Source: Endozoicomonas arenosclerae (lineage in GTDB: Bacteria; Pseudomonadota; Gammaproteobacteria; Pseudomonadales; Endozoicomonadaceae). From it: a DNA stretch of 64,000 nt. The position numbers and the translations under genes are program-made. The stretch spans positions 29,048 to 93,047 of the forward strand of contig NZ_LASA01000118.1 of NCBI RefSeq assembly GCF_001562015.1, read 5' to 3'. This document shows positions 46,028 to 55,321 of the stretch, piece after piece. Position 1 is the stretch's first letter. Every line of letters starts with the position of its first letter. The notes below the pieces were generated by a model. It did not search any database. It saw nothing but the letters and a program-made list of their open reading frames with translations, and was not told where the DNA came from.

Positions 46028-46837
46028 ATGAAAAAAATAGCGGCATTTCTGACGTTTATGCTGGCTTTTAGCACCAGCCTTTTTGCTTCTGACAATGCGC
46101 TCTGGCAGAAGTCTACCCTGAACGAAATTATTGAACGTAAAACCCTGCGTGTGGGCATGGAAGCGGGCTACATGCCCTTTGAAATGACCAACAAACGTGG
46201 TGATATTGTTGGCTTTGACGTGGATATTGCCCGTCAGATGGCTAAGGCCATGGGTGTAAAGCTGGAACTGGTTAATACCGCCTGGGACGGCATCATCCCA
46301 TCTCTGCTGACCGGTAAGTTTGACATCATCATGTCCGGCATGACCCTGACACCTCAGCGTAACCTGCAGATTAATTTTGCACAGCCATACATTGTCGTAG
46401 GTCAGACCATCCTGCTGCGCAAGGGCCTGGAAGGTGAGATCAAGAGCTACAAGGATCTGAACGACAAGAAATACACCGTGGCTACCAAGCTGGGTACTAC
46501 CGGTGAACAGGCTACCAAGCGTTACCTGGGCAAAGCCAATATCCGTCTGTTTGAAACAGAAGCGGATGGCGCTCTGGAAGTGGCTAACGGTAAAGCCGAT
46601 GCTTTCGTCTATGACCTGCCTTTCAATGCGATCTACTCCAGCCAGAACCCTGGCAAGCTGACTCACCTGGACACAGCCTTCACTCATGAGCCACTGGCCT
46701 GGGGTATCCGCAAGGGTGATCCTGACTTCGAAAACTGGTTGAACAACTTTATGCGTCAGATCAAGGGTGATGGTACCTACGACAAGATCTACAGCAAGTG
46801 GTTCGAAAGCTCCGATTGGCAGAAGACTCTGAACTAA
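46028..46837 (+). CDS. Amino acid ABC transporter, periplasmic binding protein
   Basis: A 269-residue periplasmic substrate-binding protein (SBP_bac_3 type). The signal peptide ends near LFAS. The family pattern LRVGMEAGYMPFEMTNKRGD, then VGFDVDIARQMAKAMGV, is clear, as is FDIIMSGMTLTPQRN. It resembles binding proteins for glutamine, glutamate or basic amino acids; the exact substrate cannot be told. It is the first gene of a three-gene importer operon; GGAG lies 10 bases before the ATG. Confidence 0.92.
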   Translation: MKKIAAFLTFMLAFSTSLFASDNALWQKSTLNEIIERKTLRVGMEAGYMPFEMTNKRGDIVGFDVDIARQMAKAMGVKLELVNTAWDGIIPSLLTGKFDIIMSGMTLTPQRNLQINFAQPYIVVGQTILLRKGLEGEIKSYKDLNDKKYTVATKLGTTGEQATKRYLGKANIRLFETEADGALEVANGKADAFVYDLPFNAIYSSQNPGKLTHLDTAFTHEPLAWGIRKGDPDFENWLNNFMRQIKGDGTYDKIYSKWFESSDWQKTLN

Positions 46838-47827
46838 GTGTTGGGCAGTAAACCCTTAGCGGACCGTCCGCTGCAAATGGAAAAGCAGCCAAATCAGGTT
46901 CTCTGGAACCTGTTTTTCGCTGTGCTGTTGCTGCTGATGGGCGTGGGTATCTACAAATCCAGTCAGTCGATCGACTACATCTGGCGCTGGGAGCGCATTC
47001 CACAGTACATCTTTTACAAGGCAGAAAATCCACTCAGGGCAGAATACGACGGAACTGTTTTAACAAACGACAGTGGCAAGCTTGTCCTGATTAATGACTT
47101 TGACGATTCTGAACAGACTGTCATTGAAGGTTTTACAGAAGTTCAGGTCTATGAAGGGGATCTGGTCTTTGAAGGCGACTTGCTGGCCGTTAGTTATGAA
47201 TGGAAGCCCGGGCCTATAGCCAATGGCCTGGTCATGACCATCAAGCTGTCGCTGGTGTCCATTGTGTTTGCGATATTACTGGGGGTTATTTCTGGACTGG
47301 CCCGAATATCGCCTAATCCGGCACTTCGGAATCTGTCGGTGCTCTACATCGAAGTGATCCGGGGTACTCCGTTACTGGTGCAGATATTTATTGTCTACTT
47401 CTTTATCGGTACGGTACTTCATCTTGATCGCTTCACGGCGGGTGTTGCTGCACTGTCTATTTTTACCGGTGCGTACATTGCCGAGATTATTCGGGCAGGC
47501 ATTGAATCCATTAACAAAGGTCAGATGGAAGCAGGCCGCAGTCTGGGTATGAGCCGTGGTGCTACCATGCGCTATATCATTCTGCCTCAGGCTTTCAAGC
47601 AGGTGTTGCCACCTCTGGCAGGGCAGTTTATCAATCTGATCAAGGACTCTTCCCTGGTATCGGTGATATCCCTGACCGATCTGACAAAAGCCGGCCGTGA
47701 GACCGTCAGCAGCACTTTCAGTCCCTTTGAGGTCTGGTTTACTGTGGCTCTGCTCTATCTGGTTCTGACCGGTGTTCTGTCCTATGTCGTCAGAAGAATG
47801 GAGGTGAAGTATGCCGCAAGAAACTGA
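46838..47827 (+). CDS. Amino acid ABC transporter permease
   Basis: An inner-membrane permease of the His/Glu/Gln/Arg family. A first membrane helix ([20 protein letters not shown]) is followed by an unusual periplasmic segment of about 90 residues. The standard permease core comes next, with [14 protein letters not shown] and the ATPase-contact loop [20 protein letters not shown]. Translation may start at the GTG at 46838, directly after the binding-protein stop, or at the ATG at 46877; neither has a strong ribosome site. Its end overlaps the ATPase gene by 17 bases. Confidence 0.9.
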   Translation: MLGSKPLADRPLQMEKQPNQVLWNLFFAVLLLLMGVGIYKSSQSIDYIWRWERIPQYIFYKAENPLRAEYDGTVLTNDSGKLVLINDFDDSEQTVIEGFTEVQVYEGDLVFEGDLLAVSYEWKPGPIANGLVMTIKLSLVSIVFAILLGVISGLARISPNPALRNLSVLYIEVIRGTPLLVQIFIVYFFIGTVLHLDRFTAGVAALSIFTGAYIAEIIRAGIESINKGQMEAGRSLGMSRGATMRYIILPQAFKQVLPPLAGQFINLIKDSSLVSVISLTDLTKAGRETVSSTFSPFEVWFTVALLYLVLTGVLSYVVRRMEVKYAARN

Positions 47828-48554
47828 CGCCATTATCACTGTGACAGACATTCACAAGGTATACCCCAACGGGGTTCATGCTCTCAATAATGTCAGTCAG
47901 ACCATTAAAGAAGGTGAAGTAGTGGTTGTGGTTGGGCCCAGTGGTTCAGGCAAATCCACTTTTCTGAGAACCCTGAACCAGCTGGAAACCATCAATGCCG
48001 GTGAGATTGTGGTGGATGGTATTTCCCTGACCACACCAGGAGATGTGAATAAGCTGAGGGAAGAAGTGGGCATGGTTTTCCAGTCCTTCAACCTCTTCCC
48101 ACACCTGAGTGTTCTGGACAACATCTGTCTGGCACCCATGAAAGTCAGGGGAATTTCCCGAAGTGATGCTGAAGACAGGGCCGTGGAACTGTTAGCAAAA
48201 GTCGGTCTGTCCGATAAGGCTAAAAGTTTTCCGCCACAACTGTCTGGCGGCCAGCAACAGCGTGTGGCCATAGCCCGTGCACTGGCTATGCAACCCAAGA
48301 TCATGTTGTTTGATGAACCCACTTCTGCACTGGATCCTGAAATGGTGGGTGAGGTTCTGGAGGTTATGAAACAACTGGCTCGCTCGGGTATGACCATGGT
48401 GGTGGTGACCCATGAAATGGGCTTTGCCCGTGAAGTGGCCGACCGGGTCCTGTTCATGGAATCCGGCGAACTGTTAGAAGACAGTGTTCCGGAACATTTC
48501 TTTGATAACCCTGACAGTGAACGCCTGCAGGCGTTCCTGAGCCAGGTGATCTGA
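47811..48554 (+). CDS. Amino acid ABC transporter ATP-binding protein
   Basis: A 247-residue GlnQ-type ATPase that drives the importer. Walker A is GPSGSGKST, the Q-loop is [11 protein letters not shown], the signature is [15 protein letters not shown] and Walker B is [14 protein letters not shown] switch histidine follows in [14 protein letters not shown] lies 6 bases before the ATG inside the permease gene, so the pair is translationally coupled. It ends the operon before the hairpin at 48561-48596. Confidence 0.95.
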   Translation: MPQETDAIITVTDIHKVYPNGVHALNNVSQTIKEGEVVVVVGPSGSGKSTFLRTLNQLETINAGEIVVDGISLTTPGDVNKLREEVGMVFQSFNLFPHLSVLDNICLAPMKVRGISRSDAEDRAVELLAKVGLSDKAKSFPPQLSGGQQQRVAIARALAMQPKIMLFDEPTSALDPEMVGEVLEVMKQLARSGMTMVVVTHEMGFAREVADRVLFMESGELLEDSVPEHFFDNPDSERLQAFLSQVI

Positions 48555-48560
48555 GTTAAT

Positions 48561-48596
48561 TTGAGTCTGTCAGCGGTTCATGTCTGGCAGACTCAA
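48561..48596. terminator. Hairpin between convergent genes
   Basis: TTGAGTCTG (48561-48569) pairs with CAGACTCAA (48588-48596) around an inner loop, followed by AATT on the plus strand. It overlaps the stop codon of the death-domain gene and lies just after the ABC operon. The U tail is weak in both directions. Confidence 0.45.
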
Positions 48597-49720
48597 AATT
48601 CCAGCTCATTTCTAAAGTTCATGTATGTTTCATCACTGGTCAGCTCAGGAATAGAGTCAGTAGCCTTGATGAGTGCTTCCCAGGTGAAGGGTGCGGTTTC
48701 TTTATGGGAAACGCTGAATTTGTCCAGAGACCATAACAGCATCAGCATCAGAGTTTGTTCAAACTCAGAGTGCGAATAGTCCATCACAATGCTTCTTATA
48801 TGCCAGTCCTCGGCCCCGATCAGATAAGCCAGCTGTTTCCAGTAGGGTTGTATGATTTCTAATAGTCGGTAGTCCTTATTCCCCAGAATAAGGTGGTTCA
48901 GCTGTTGGAATTTTGGGAGTTCACCCGGCTGAATCCGTTTGCTGGCTGTTCTTCTTTGAGGACTGATTCGTCCCAGGTCGGGGCATACATCCAGAAAATC
49001 TTCCTTCATAGATGCGTTGATAATGTGTTTCCTGATGTCAGGCTCGAGCCATCCAGCCCGGAGAATCTTGTGATCACTGATTGTCTGTTTTGCTGAAGCT
49101 TGATGGGTTTGCTGATACAGAAATTCATCCAGTGGATGACGGTGATGATAATTGTAAAAGACCTCAATATCTCTGATCTGTGCTTTCGATACTCCAAGGG
49201 CTTCAGCCACTTCTCGCCAGAATGGACGCAGTATCTCTGTGAATCGGAGAGTGATCTGATTCACTTCCAGATGAGAAATATTTTCTCCACTGGGTGTTTC
49301 TGTCATGTCCAGAAGGTGTGGCTTTGCTTCGATCAGGGCTTCATAGGTGGATAAATCTGGAATAGTGAACGCCGCGTCTATCAGTGGCTCCCAGCTGTCA
49401 GCAGGTTGGTCACTAATATCACCGTTTAACCAGAGCATTAAAATTTGTTCAATGGCTGTGGCACTCAGAGTGAAATGCATGATTCTATAAAGCTGCAGGG
49501 GAGAACTTTCCAAATTGAGAGCTATTTTGCTCCAATACGGTTGAAGTTTGAGATAGTAAATACAGGACTGAGCTTCGCCTGGCCATTTGTCGTCTGCATT
49601 GTTGTACGAGGGTTCGGAGTGGGTGGCTGGAAGTACTTTCGTGATAGAAGGTTTTGCCTGACTCACAATGCACTGGGCAGTAAAGAGTATGAGAACGAAT
49701 AGCTGAACAGCCCGTGTCAT
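48593..49720 (-). CDS. Exported protein with three death-domain-like modules
   Basis: A 375-residue protein; the ATG at 49720 has AGGGGA 7 bases upstream and opens a signal peptide (ending VSQA). Three segments share the death-domain pattern of W, LA/VA, LG, then I and ML/W positions. The first is LQPYWSKIALNLESSP with ILMLWLNG and SWEPLIDAA. The second is LRPFWREVAEALGVSKAQIR. The third is IQPYWKQLAYLIGAEDWHIR with LMLMLLWS and TWEALIKA. Modules 1 and 3 end with TIPDL or SIPEL, suggesting duplication. Death domains mediate assembly of eukaryotic death and immune complexes. A role in modulating such complexes is inferred; fold prediction is needed to confirm. Confidence 0.72.
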   Translation of the reverse strand: MTRAVQLFVLILFTAQCIVSQAKPSITKVLPATHSEPSYNNADDKWPGEAQSCIYYLKLQPYWSKIALNLESSPLQLYRIMHFTLSATAIEQILMLWLNGDISDQPADSWEPLIDAAFTIPDLSTYEALIEAKPHLLDMTETPSGENISHLEVNQITLRFTEILRPFWREVAEALGVSKAQIRDIEVFYNYHHRHPLDEFLYQQTHQASAKQTISDHKILRAGWLEPDIRKHIINASMKEDFLDVCPDLGRISPQRRTASKRIQPGELPKFQQLNHLILGNKDYRLLEIIQPYWKQLAYLIGAEDWHIRSIVMDYSHSEFEQTLMLMLLWSLDKFSVSHKETAPFTWEALIKATDSIPELTSDETYMNFRNELEF

Positions 49721-49951
49721 GAATGCTTCCCCTATCAATATTTTTTTTCGACGGAAGCGATAAATGTAGATAGGGATAGTAAAGCTGACAATGTGTCTGC
49801 GTAATCTTTATTCTTTTATCAGGGTGTATACTTCCTGATTGTTTCAACTGATTTCAATCGACAGTCATATATGAATAAAGCCTTAAATGCAGCTGAATCT
49901 AATATATGATTTTTCTCCTAACCTGGCCTGAATCTGTTTGAAGGTTTGCCT

Positions 49952-50470
49952 ATGTCATCACCGGCGCTAATACTGATCGGTTATCAGAATGACTACTTTC
50001 CCGGGGGGCAGTTTCCTCTCTGGAATATGGAAGCCGTACTCGAAAAAGCTCTGGATGCGATTGAAAGGGCTCGTAAGGCTGGTATACCTATTATTCTTGT
50101 GCAACAGGTCGTGGGTTATCACTCAGAAATGGTCTCTTTCTTCATTGAGGGGACAAAAGGGGTAGAGCTGCATTCCAGTATTACGGAGATGGTTCCGGAA
50201 GCTCCCATAGTCATGAAAGGGTGTGGAGATTGTTTTCAGGAAACCAATCTGGATGAGATTCTTCAGGAACACAAGATTGATACCCTTTATATAGGCGGCA
50301 TGATGACCCAGGCCTGCGTCACTTTCAGTGCTATATCGAAGGTGGCCCAGAAGTATGATGTCTGTGTGTTGTTTGATTTATGCACCAGTGTAGGGGAAGT
50401 AGTGAATGATCTTGCTTTGGAAGATATGGCCTTCTGGGTGAAGACCATGCCTTCCAGTGAAGCTTTTTAG
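49952..50470 (+). CDS. Isochorismatase-fold hydrolase lacking the catalytic Asp
   Basis: A 172-residue cysteine-hydrolase-fold protein. The ATG at 49952 has GAAGG 7 bases upstream; a TTG at 49946 is less likely. The usual opening VIDxQNDF reads ILIGYQNDYF, so the catalytic aspartate is glycine. The lysine (VMKGCGDCF) and the nucleophile cysteine in GGMMTQACVTFSA are present. It may have altered or lost hydrolase activity. It converges with the carboxypeptidase gene, overlapping by 4 bases at the stops. Confidence 0.85.
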   Translation: MSSPALILIGYQNDYFPGGQFPLWNMEAVLEKALDAIERARKAGIPIILVQQVVGYHSEMVSFFIEGTKGVELHSSITEMVPEAPIVMKGCGDCFQETNLDEILQEHKIDTLYIGGMMTQACVTFSAISKVAQKYDVCVLFDLCTSVGEVVNDLALEDMAFWVKTMPSSEAF

Positions 50471-51600
50471 CGAAGCTGATCAATCACTGCGTACATAGCA
50501 TTCAAGTTAGCTGCGCCCAAAGCCTGACTTCTTTCCGGGCTCCAGCCCTGAAATTCATCAGGAGTGTCCACGGTATCCTTGAAAGGCATTTCCAGGGTCA
50601 TGGACAGGCAGTCAAAGCGTTCAGCCAGAGCGGCAGTGCACACTGTCATGTTGGCTTTGCCCGGTTCATCTTTCGGATAACCAAACTCTGTCTGGAAATC
50701 AGGACTGGCCTGAACCAGAGCCTGCAGATAATTTTCGGTCAGAGTATTCAGTCTGTCTGTCCAGGAAGGGATGCCTTCTGCTGCCGCAATAAAGTTGTAA
50801 GGCAGAGCTTCATCGCCATGAACACCCAGAGCCAGGTCGACTCCGGTTTCATCCATTTTATTGCGAACCACCAGGACTTCAGGACTTCTTTCCTGAGTGG
50901 GTTCCGCCCATTCACGGTTCAGGTTAGCGCCACAGGCATTGCTGCGCAGATGACCACGACGGCTGCCGTCCGGATTCATGTTAGGCACTACATAGAAAAC
51001 AGCTTTGCTCAACAGTTCGCGGGCAATAGGGCAGGCAGGGTCGAGCAGGCGTTGCAGGAAACCTTCCATCCACCATTCCGCCATGGTTTCACCCGGGTGC
51101 TGACGGGCTATGACCCAGATTTTTCGCTTACCTTCGCCGCCGCCAATTTTCAGCAGGTCCATAGGCTGGCCATCCAGGGTGTCGCCCAGCGTTTCAGTTT
51201 TGACAATGGCAGACTGCTGGGCCCATGCGATCAGGTCATGGTGCTGTTCCATGGAGTAAGGGGCAAAGTAGGCGTAGTAAACGTTATTGCATTCAGGTGT
51301 ATGCTGAATGATCAGCTTCTCACCGTCGTAATCAGTGTCGACACGGAACCAGTGCTCTCTGTCATAGGAGGCTACTGCCTTATAGTCGATCCAGCCTTCT
51401 GCATAGGAAGAACCGGAAGCATTGTTCAGGTGCATGGTCAGAGGCTGGCCTTCAGCACCGCTTACCCGGTAGTAGAACCACTGATAAAAGCCGGATTCAA
51501 CGTCTTTGTTGATTTCCAGCTGAATATGTTCAGGGTTATCTTTGTTGATGACCTTGATATTCCCGCCATCGAACTGGCTGGTGATATGGAGTGATGTCAT
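50467..51600 (-). CDS. M14 zinc carboxypeptidase, cytosolic CCP/AGBL-like
   Basis: A 377-residue protein without a signal peptide. An N-terminal beta domain (about 1-115) precedes the M14 peptidase fold. Zinc ligands are H168 and E171 in RQHPGETMAEWW and a later histidine in LGVHGDEALPYN. The substrate-side NPDGSRRGHLRSNACGANLN and the general-base glutamate in MTLEMPFKD fit the CCP subfamily. In eukaryotes these enzymes trim glutamates from tubulin; bacterial homologues occur widely with unknown substrates. It converges with the isochorismatase-fold gene. Confidence 0.9.
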   Translation of the reverse strand: MTSLHITSQFDGGNIKVINKDNPEHIQLEINKDVESGFYQWFYYRVSGAEGQPLTMHLNNASGSSYAEGWIDYKAVASYDREHWFRVDTDYDGEKLIIQHTPECNNVYYAYFAPYSMEQHHDLIAWAQQSAIVKTETLGDTLDGQPMDLLKIGGGEGKRKIWVIARQHPGETMAEWWMEGFLQRLLDPACPIARELLSKAVFYVVPNMNPDGSRRGHLRSNACGANLNREWAEPTQERSPEVLVVRNKMDETGVDLALGVHGDEALPYNFIAAAEGIPSWTDRLNTLTENYLQALVQASPDFQTEFGYPKDEPGKANMTVCTAALAERFDCLSMTLEMPFKDTVDTPDEFQGWSPERSQALGAANLNAMYAVIDQLR

Positions 51601-51803
51601 GAACTCTGTTCACTTCTTTCAATGTTTCGCCGCTAAGCTATCGTATCGCGATTGAAAAATATACTCTCCCGAGTCCGTATTTGTACGGCTCGATAATCCC
51701 TTGTTTCTATTGGCCCATCGACTCTTTAGAATGCCGTCGGTTTAAATTCAGGCTCTTTTTCGAGCTGAGAATTATTCTGTTTCTCGACGATCAGGTGTTT
51801 GTT

Positions 51804-52055
51804 ATGGAGTGTCGTCTGGGTTGTGGTGCCTGCTGTATCGCCCCTTCAATTTCTTCGTCTATACCGGGTATGCCCAATGGCAAGCCTGCGGGTGTGCGCT
51901 GCGTACAGCTGGATGACGGTAATCTCTGCAAGATCTTTGGTCAGTCTGGACGTCCTGATGTCTGTGCTGATTTCAAAGCAGACCATGGGGTTTGTGGAGA
52001 GGAAAACACTCTTGCAATGAGTAATCTGATTGAACTGGAAATGCTGACGGGCTAA
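51804..52055 (+). CDS. YkgJ-family cysteine cluster protein
   Basis: An 83-residue protein with Cys residues in [27 protein letters not shown] and VCGEE. This pattern fits the YkgJ/CxxCxxCC family, thought to bind zinc or an iron-sulphur centre; the role is unknown. The ATG at 51804 has AGGTG 7 bases upstream; the frame is open further upstream to 51681, but the family starts at MxCRxGCGACC. Confidence 0.9.
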   Translation: MECRLGCGACCIAPSISSSIPGMPNGKPAGVRCVQLDDGNLCKIFGQSGRPDVCADFKADHGVCGEENTLAMSNLIELEMLTG

Positions 52056-52118
52056 GGGAACCCCTGAGGCTGTTCAGGGTCTAAATCTTATGGTCAGGGA
52101 ATACCAGGATGATGCAGT

Positions 52119-53771
52119 ATGGAAGCAGCCAGCGTCAGTTTTACCTTTCCCGGGTATCAAAGCCCGGTTAAACCTTTTCAGCCCGCTCCTCTTTATGAGT
52201 GTGGTTGCCTCAATAAGTCCATAGATCGGACACCTTCTGCTGTTTCTGAAAAGCCTATTTCAGGGCGGCATGTTTGTTTGCATGACAGTACATCCGGGAA
52301 GTCTTTGGTCAATGGCTACAACTTGCCTCTATCCGAATTGATTGTACCTTCTACTCATGATCCCAAAGTGCCTATTGAGCCTGAAAAATTGTTGGAAGCG
52401 GCTGTTTCTGATGTAACGCAATCAACAGAGAGCTACTTTCTGGCTCATGAAGACGATATGAAGGCTCAGATTCAATACTATCTTGAGAATCGGGTCCGAC
52501 TTCAAAAACTGTTTTCATCTGTTTTGGATTATAAAAATTACCTTAAGGAATTTATCCGCATTGGGCGGATGCTGAGAAAAGAGTGTCCGGACCTTGAGCC
52601 TGAAGATTTTGTTGTTCTGAGAGGAGTAAAAAAGCTTCCTCATGACAGGATCAGACAAGGTATGAGAGAACAGTCTGAAAGCTCTCGGTTAGAGTCCCAT
52701 AAGCTGTTATTGGAAGAAGCCTGCTCTGATATGGAGTATGAATATATTTCAGCAGCTACAGAGGAGGGGAAGTCTGAGTTCAGACTTCATGGTGCACTCA
52801 ATAAGATACTGGTTGGTGAGTTAAACAGTAAAATACATAGTAAGAACTATCTTGAATTTGCTGGACAGGGCTCAGGGGTTTTATCCCGTTTATCTCATTG
52901 GGCTAAGGGAGGGTATGGTCAGTTTGTTGAGTTTATTGGCTTTATGCCCCATCTGGCGGCCGATTTCTTTGATACCCACTTTCCTTATATTGAAAGCCCT
53001 GCCAGTCTGGACTTCATTCTCACACATGGTGTGAACGTCCACTTTTTTCATCTCCTCGTTGCAGCCAATTTTGGTGGTATGGATGGTGACATGCATAAGT
53101 TCATCATCAGGGGTGATGTTTGGGACAGTTTGATTGACCGATTTGTCATTCCCAGTCCATATTGTTTGCGGAAGGATATCCAGATACGCGATATTTCTGT
53201 TGATAGTGAGTGTCTTTTTGAGCATTGGCCTTTACCCGTTTCGCCAGTCTACTTGAGTCGTTTCATAGAGCTGGCTGAGTTTTCCGGGTGTATTCAGGAA
53301 GTTTTGAATGAAAGATGCCCTGAGAGAATCAGGAGACTGGCGCAAGTGTGTGGATTTCAGGATATGGCGTTACCTGCTCAAATAGAAGCGCTTGAAAATG
53401 CGAGAGATGATATTCGTTGTCTGGAAAGGGCTGTTGTAGAGAAAAACTGGAGGTTTATTCGACAGCAGGCCAAAGCGTATCAGTTTGATCCAGACGATGT
53501 TTACCCAGTGACAGCCTCCAATCCAGATCACACCTACAGTACTCTGTCCGATGGTTCCTACAATGATCAAACAGTTCGTATTGATCGTGTACTGCATCTG
53601 TTGCGCAAAGGCCGTCAGGTGATTGGAGTTCAAATAAAGGATGATAATGTCAGGGGCCCTTGTTGGCTTGAGCAAATTGAAAAAAGTGTGTCTCGTGATG
53701 ACTTGCTAAAATATAAGGCTTTTGTAGCGGTTAAAGGTCCTACTGTTAAGTTTCCTGAATACATCTACTGA
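52119..53771 (+). CDS. Orphan cytosolic protein (550 residues)
   Basis: I do not recognise this protein. It has no signal peptide and no membrane helix. The first 80 residues are low in structure and Pro/Ser-rich. Residues 85-240 are strongly helical and charged. A mixed region rich in Phe, His and aromatic residues follows (YGQFVEFIGFMPHLAADFFD), then a helical stretch and a beta-rich end. AGGA lies about 11 bases before the ATG. Size, lack of homology and neighbours fit a candidate secreted effector, without direct evidence. Confidence 0.65.
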   Translation: MEAASVSFTFPGYQSPVKPFQPAPLYECGCLNKSIDRTPSAVSEKPISGRHVCLHDSTSGKSLVNGYNLPLSELIVPSTHDPKVPIEPEKLLEAAVSDVTQSTESYFLAHEDDMKAQIQYYLENRVRLQKLFSSVLDYKNYLKEFIRIGRMLRKECPDLEPEDFVVLRGVKKLPHDRIRQGMREQSESSRLESHKLLLEEACSDMEYEYISAATEEGKSEFRLHGALNKILVGELNSKIHSKNYLEFAGQGSGVLSRLSHWAKGGYGQFVEFIGFMPHLAADFFDTHFPYIESPASLDFILTHGVNVHFFHLLVAANFGGMDGDMHKFIIRGDVWDSLIDRFVIPSPYCLRKDIQIRDISVDSECLFEHWPLPVSPVYLSRFIELAEFSGCIQEVLNERCPERIRRLAQVCGFQDMALPAQIEALENARDDIRCLERAVVEKNWRFIRQQAKAYQFDPDDVYPVTASNPDHTYSTLSDGSYNDQTVRIDRVLHLLRKGRQVIGVQIKDDNVRGPCWLEQIEKSVSRDDLLKYKAFVAVKGPTVKFPEYIY

Positions 53772-53862
53772 TGCCATTCATTCACTCTGACATGACCCTG
53801 ACGTACAATAATTACCACCTAATGACTCTGTCTTAAAACAATAATAATACTGGAGAGAGACT

Positions 53863-54060
53863 GTGCTGATCCTGTTTTTGCTGATGGTTGCTGCGATAGG
53901 TTTCGTCCTGTTTTCAGCCTTTGCCTCTGCTACCCGCCTGCCCGAAAACAGACCGGAGCTTTTTTTACATGACAGAAACCTTCATCAGAAAGTCGTAGCC
54001 TGTCTAGGTGACAGTCTGACTCATGGCAGCGTCTCCTATAACTATGTTCAGGCTTTCTAA
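53863..54060 (+). pseudogene. Truncated GDSL/SGNH hydrolase
   Basis: A 65-codon 5' remnant. A GTG start with GGAGAGAGA about 6 bases upstream opens an N-terminal membrane or signal helix, followed by QKVVACLGDSLTHGSVSYNY, the GDSL block I with its serine nucleophile. The frame stops 2 bases before REP copy 4. The rest of the enzyme (blocks II, III and the catalytic DxxH) is absent; the next sequence is the REP element and then an unrelated minus-strand gene. Deletion or rearrangement at the repeat is likely. Confidence 0.75.
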
Positions 54061-54062
54061 AT

Positions 54063-54125
54063 CCGTTCGGGCTGAGCCTGTCGAAGTCCAATACTCCTAC
54101 TCTTCGACAAGCTCAGGGTGAACGG
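54063..54125. repeat. 63-bp REP-like palindrome, copy 4
   Basis: Starts CCGTTCGGGCTGAGCCTGTC and ends CAAGCTCAGGGTGAACGG. The right flank (GTAAATCGGGAAATTATTTC then GAGACAAATC) is shared with copy 1 and ends next to the stop codon of the serine hydrolase gene at 54164. Its left edge abuts the broken GDSL gene. Confidence 0.9.
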
Positions 54126-54163
54126 AATCTATGTAAATCGGGAAATTATTTCGAGACAAATCC

Positions 54164-55321
54164 TCAGTTTGTCATGGCTGCGGCTACTTCACGGTACAGA
54201 CCGTTGATAATTTCCGGACCATCTACTTTCACATGCCCCTGTCGAACAATAATCAGGTTTTCTGAAGGGGAGACAATAACGACTTGTCCATTATTACCTG
54301 AAGCAGCGTACAGATCAGCTGGGGCATCCGGAAATATCACGCCAGTTTGTGTCGCATGATTGTTAATCGCAGGGTGTAGCCAGGTATCATTGGGGCCAGT
54401 ATTTAGCCACCAGAGGAATCCATAGGCTGCGTTGAGTGATGAGCCCGGAGAAGTGGCTGCTGTCACATAGCTATGAGGAACAATCTGCTGGCCATTCCAG
54501 TTTCCATCATTCAGAAACAGATAGCCGAGCCTGGCCATATCTCTCGCAGTGGTCTTCATATGAGAAGGCATGATCATTTGACCGCTGTTGTCGGTAAACA
54601 CCGTGGTATTCAGCATACCCAGAGGATTTACCAGCTCGCTGGTAGCATAAGATGCAGTACTTATGCCTGTAGCGACACTGAGAACCCGGTCCAGAGTCTG
54701 GATAGCAAGGTTGTTGTACCGCCAGACAGTACCTGGGGTACTTTGCTGTGAACGGCCAATGGCATAGCCGGTCATATCACTTTTGCCTACAGAGTTCTCA
54801 TTCCTGAAGTACCAGTTATCAAAGAAAATGCTGTGGTGACGACCTGAGCTGTTTGCTAACAGCTGCTTTATAGTGACAGAGTCACTGGATCCTCCCTGCC
54901 ACTGAGAGATGTAGTCAGACGCTTTGTCGTTGATGCTCAGATGTCCCTGATCCTGGGCAATTCCGACCAGTATTGAAGTGAACGACTTGGTGACCGACCA
55001 GACATTTTTCTGTGGGGTCGTCTGACCCAGACCATTCCAGTATTCCTCCCAGATAATGTGTCCATTTCTGATAATTAACAGACTGTCAGAGTTGATGGAC
55101 TCTGCATAGGATGAAGTATCCTGAAGAAGGGTAGAATCAAAATCGTGATTTTCCGGAGTGTCCGACTGCCAGGTTGGAACCGGGAAAATGGGGTCTTGAG
55201 CCAGGGTAGACGTACTGAATGTACAAGCGATTGAAACAGCAATAAAAGACTTTATCATTCGGCCGCTTTTATTGAATAACAGCTCTTTTAGAGATGACAT
55301 AGCTATTTTAGCTCCAGTCAT
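54164..55321 (-). CDS. Exported serine hydrolase, beta-lactamase class C fold
   Basis: A 385-residue penicillin-binding-protein-like hydrolase. An N-terminal signal (about 22-42, ending STLAQ) is preceded by a 20-residue extension; AGGTGG lies close before the first ATG at 55321, while ATGs at 55300 and 55258 are alternatives. The SxxK motif is SVTKSFTS (serine nucleophile), the YxN motif is YNN in TVWRYNNLAIQ and a late HATQTG-like segment replaces the usual KTG. Family members include esterases, D-peptidases and 6-aminohexanoate hydrolase; the substrate is unknown. Confidence 0.88.
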   Translation of the reverse strand: MTGAKIAMSSLKELLFNKSGRMIKSFIAVSIACTFSTSTLAQDPIFPVPTWQSDTPENHDFDSTLLQDTSSYAESINSDSLLIIRNGHIIWEEYWNGLGQTTPQKNVWSVTKSFTSILVGIAQDQGHLSINDKASDYISQWQGGSSDSVTIKQLLANSSGRHHSIFFDNWYFRNENSVGKSDMTGYAIGRSQQSTPGTVWRYNNLAIQTLDRVLSVATGISTASYATSELVNPLGMLNTTVFTDNSGQMIMPSHMKTTARDMARLGYLFLNDGNWNGQQIVPHSYVTAATSPGSSLNAAYGFLWWLNTGPNDTWLHPAINNHATQTGVIFPDAPADLYAASGNNGQVVIVSPSENLIIVRQGHVKVDGPEIINGLYREVAAAMTN

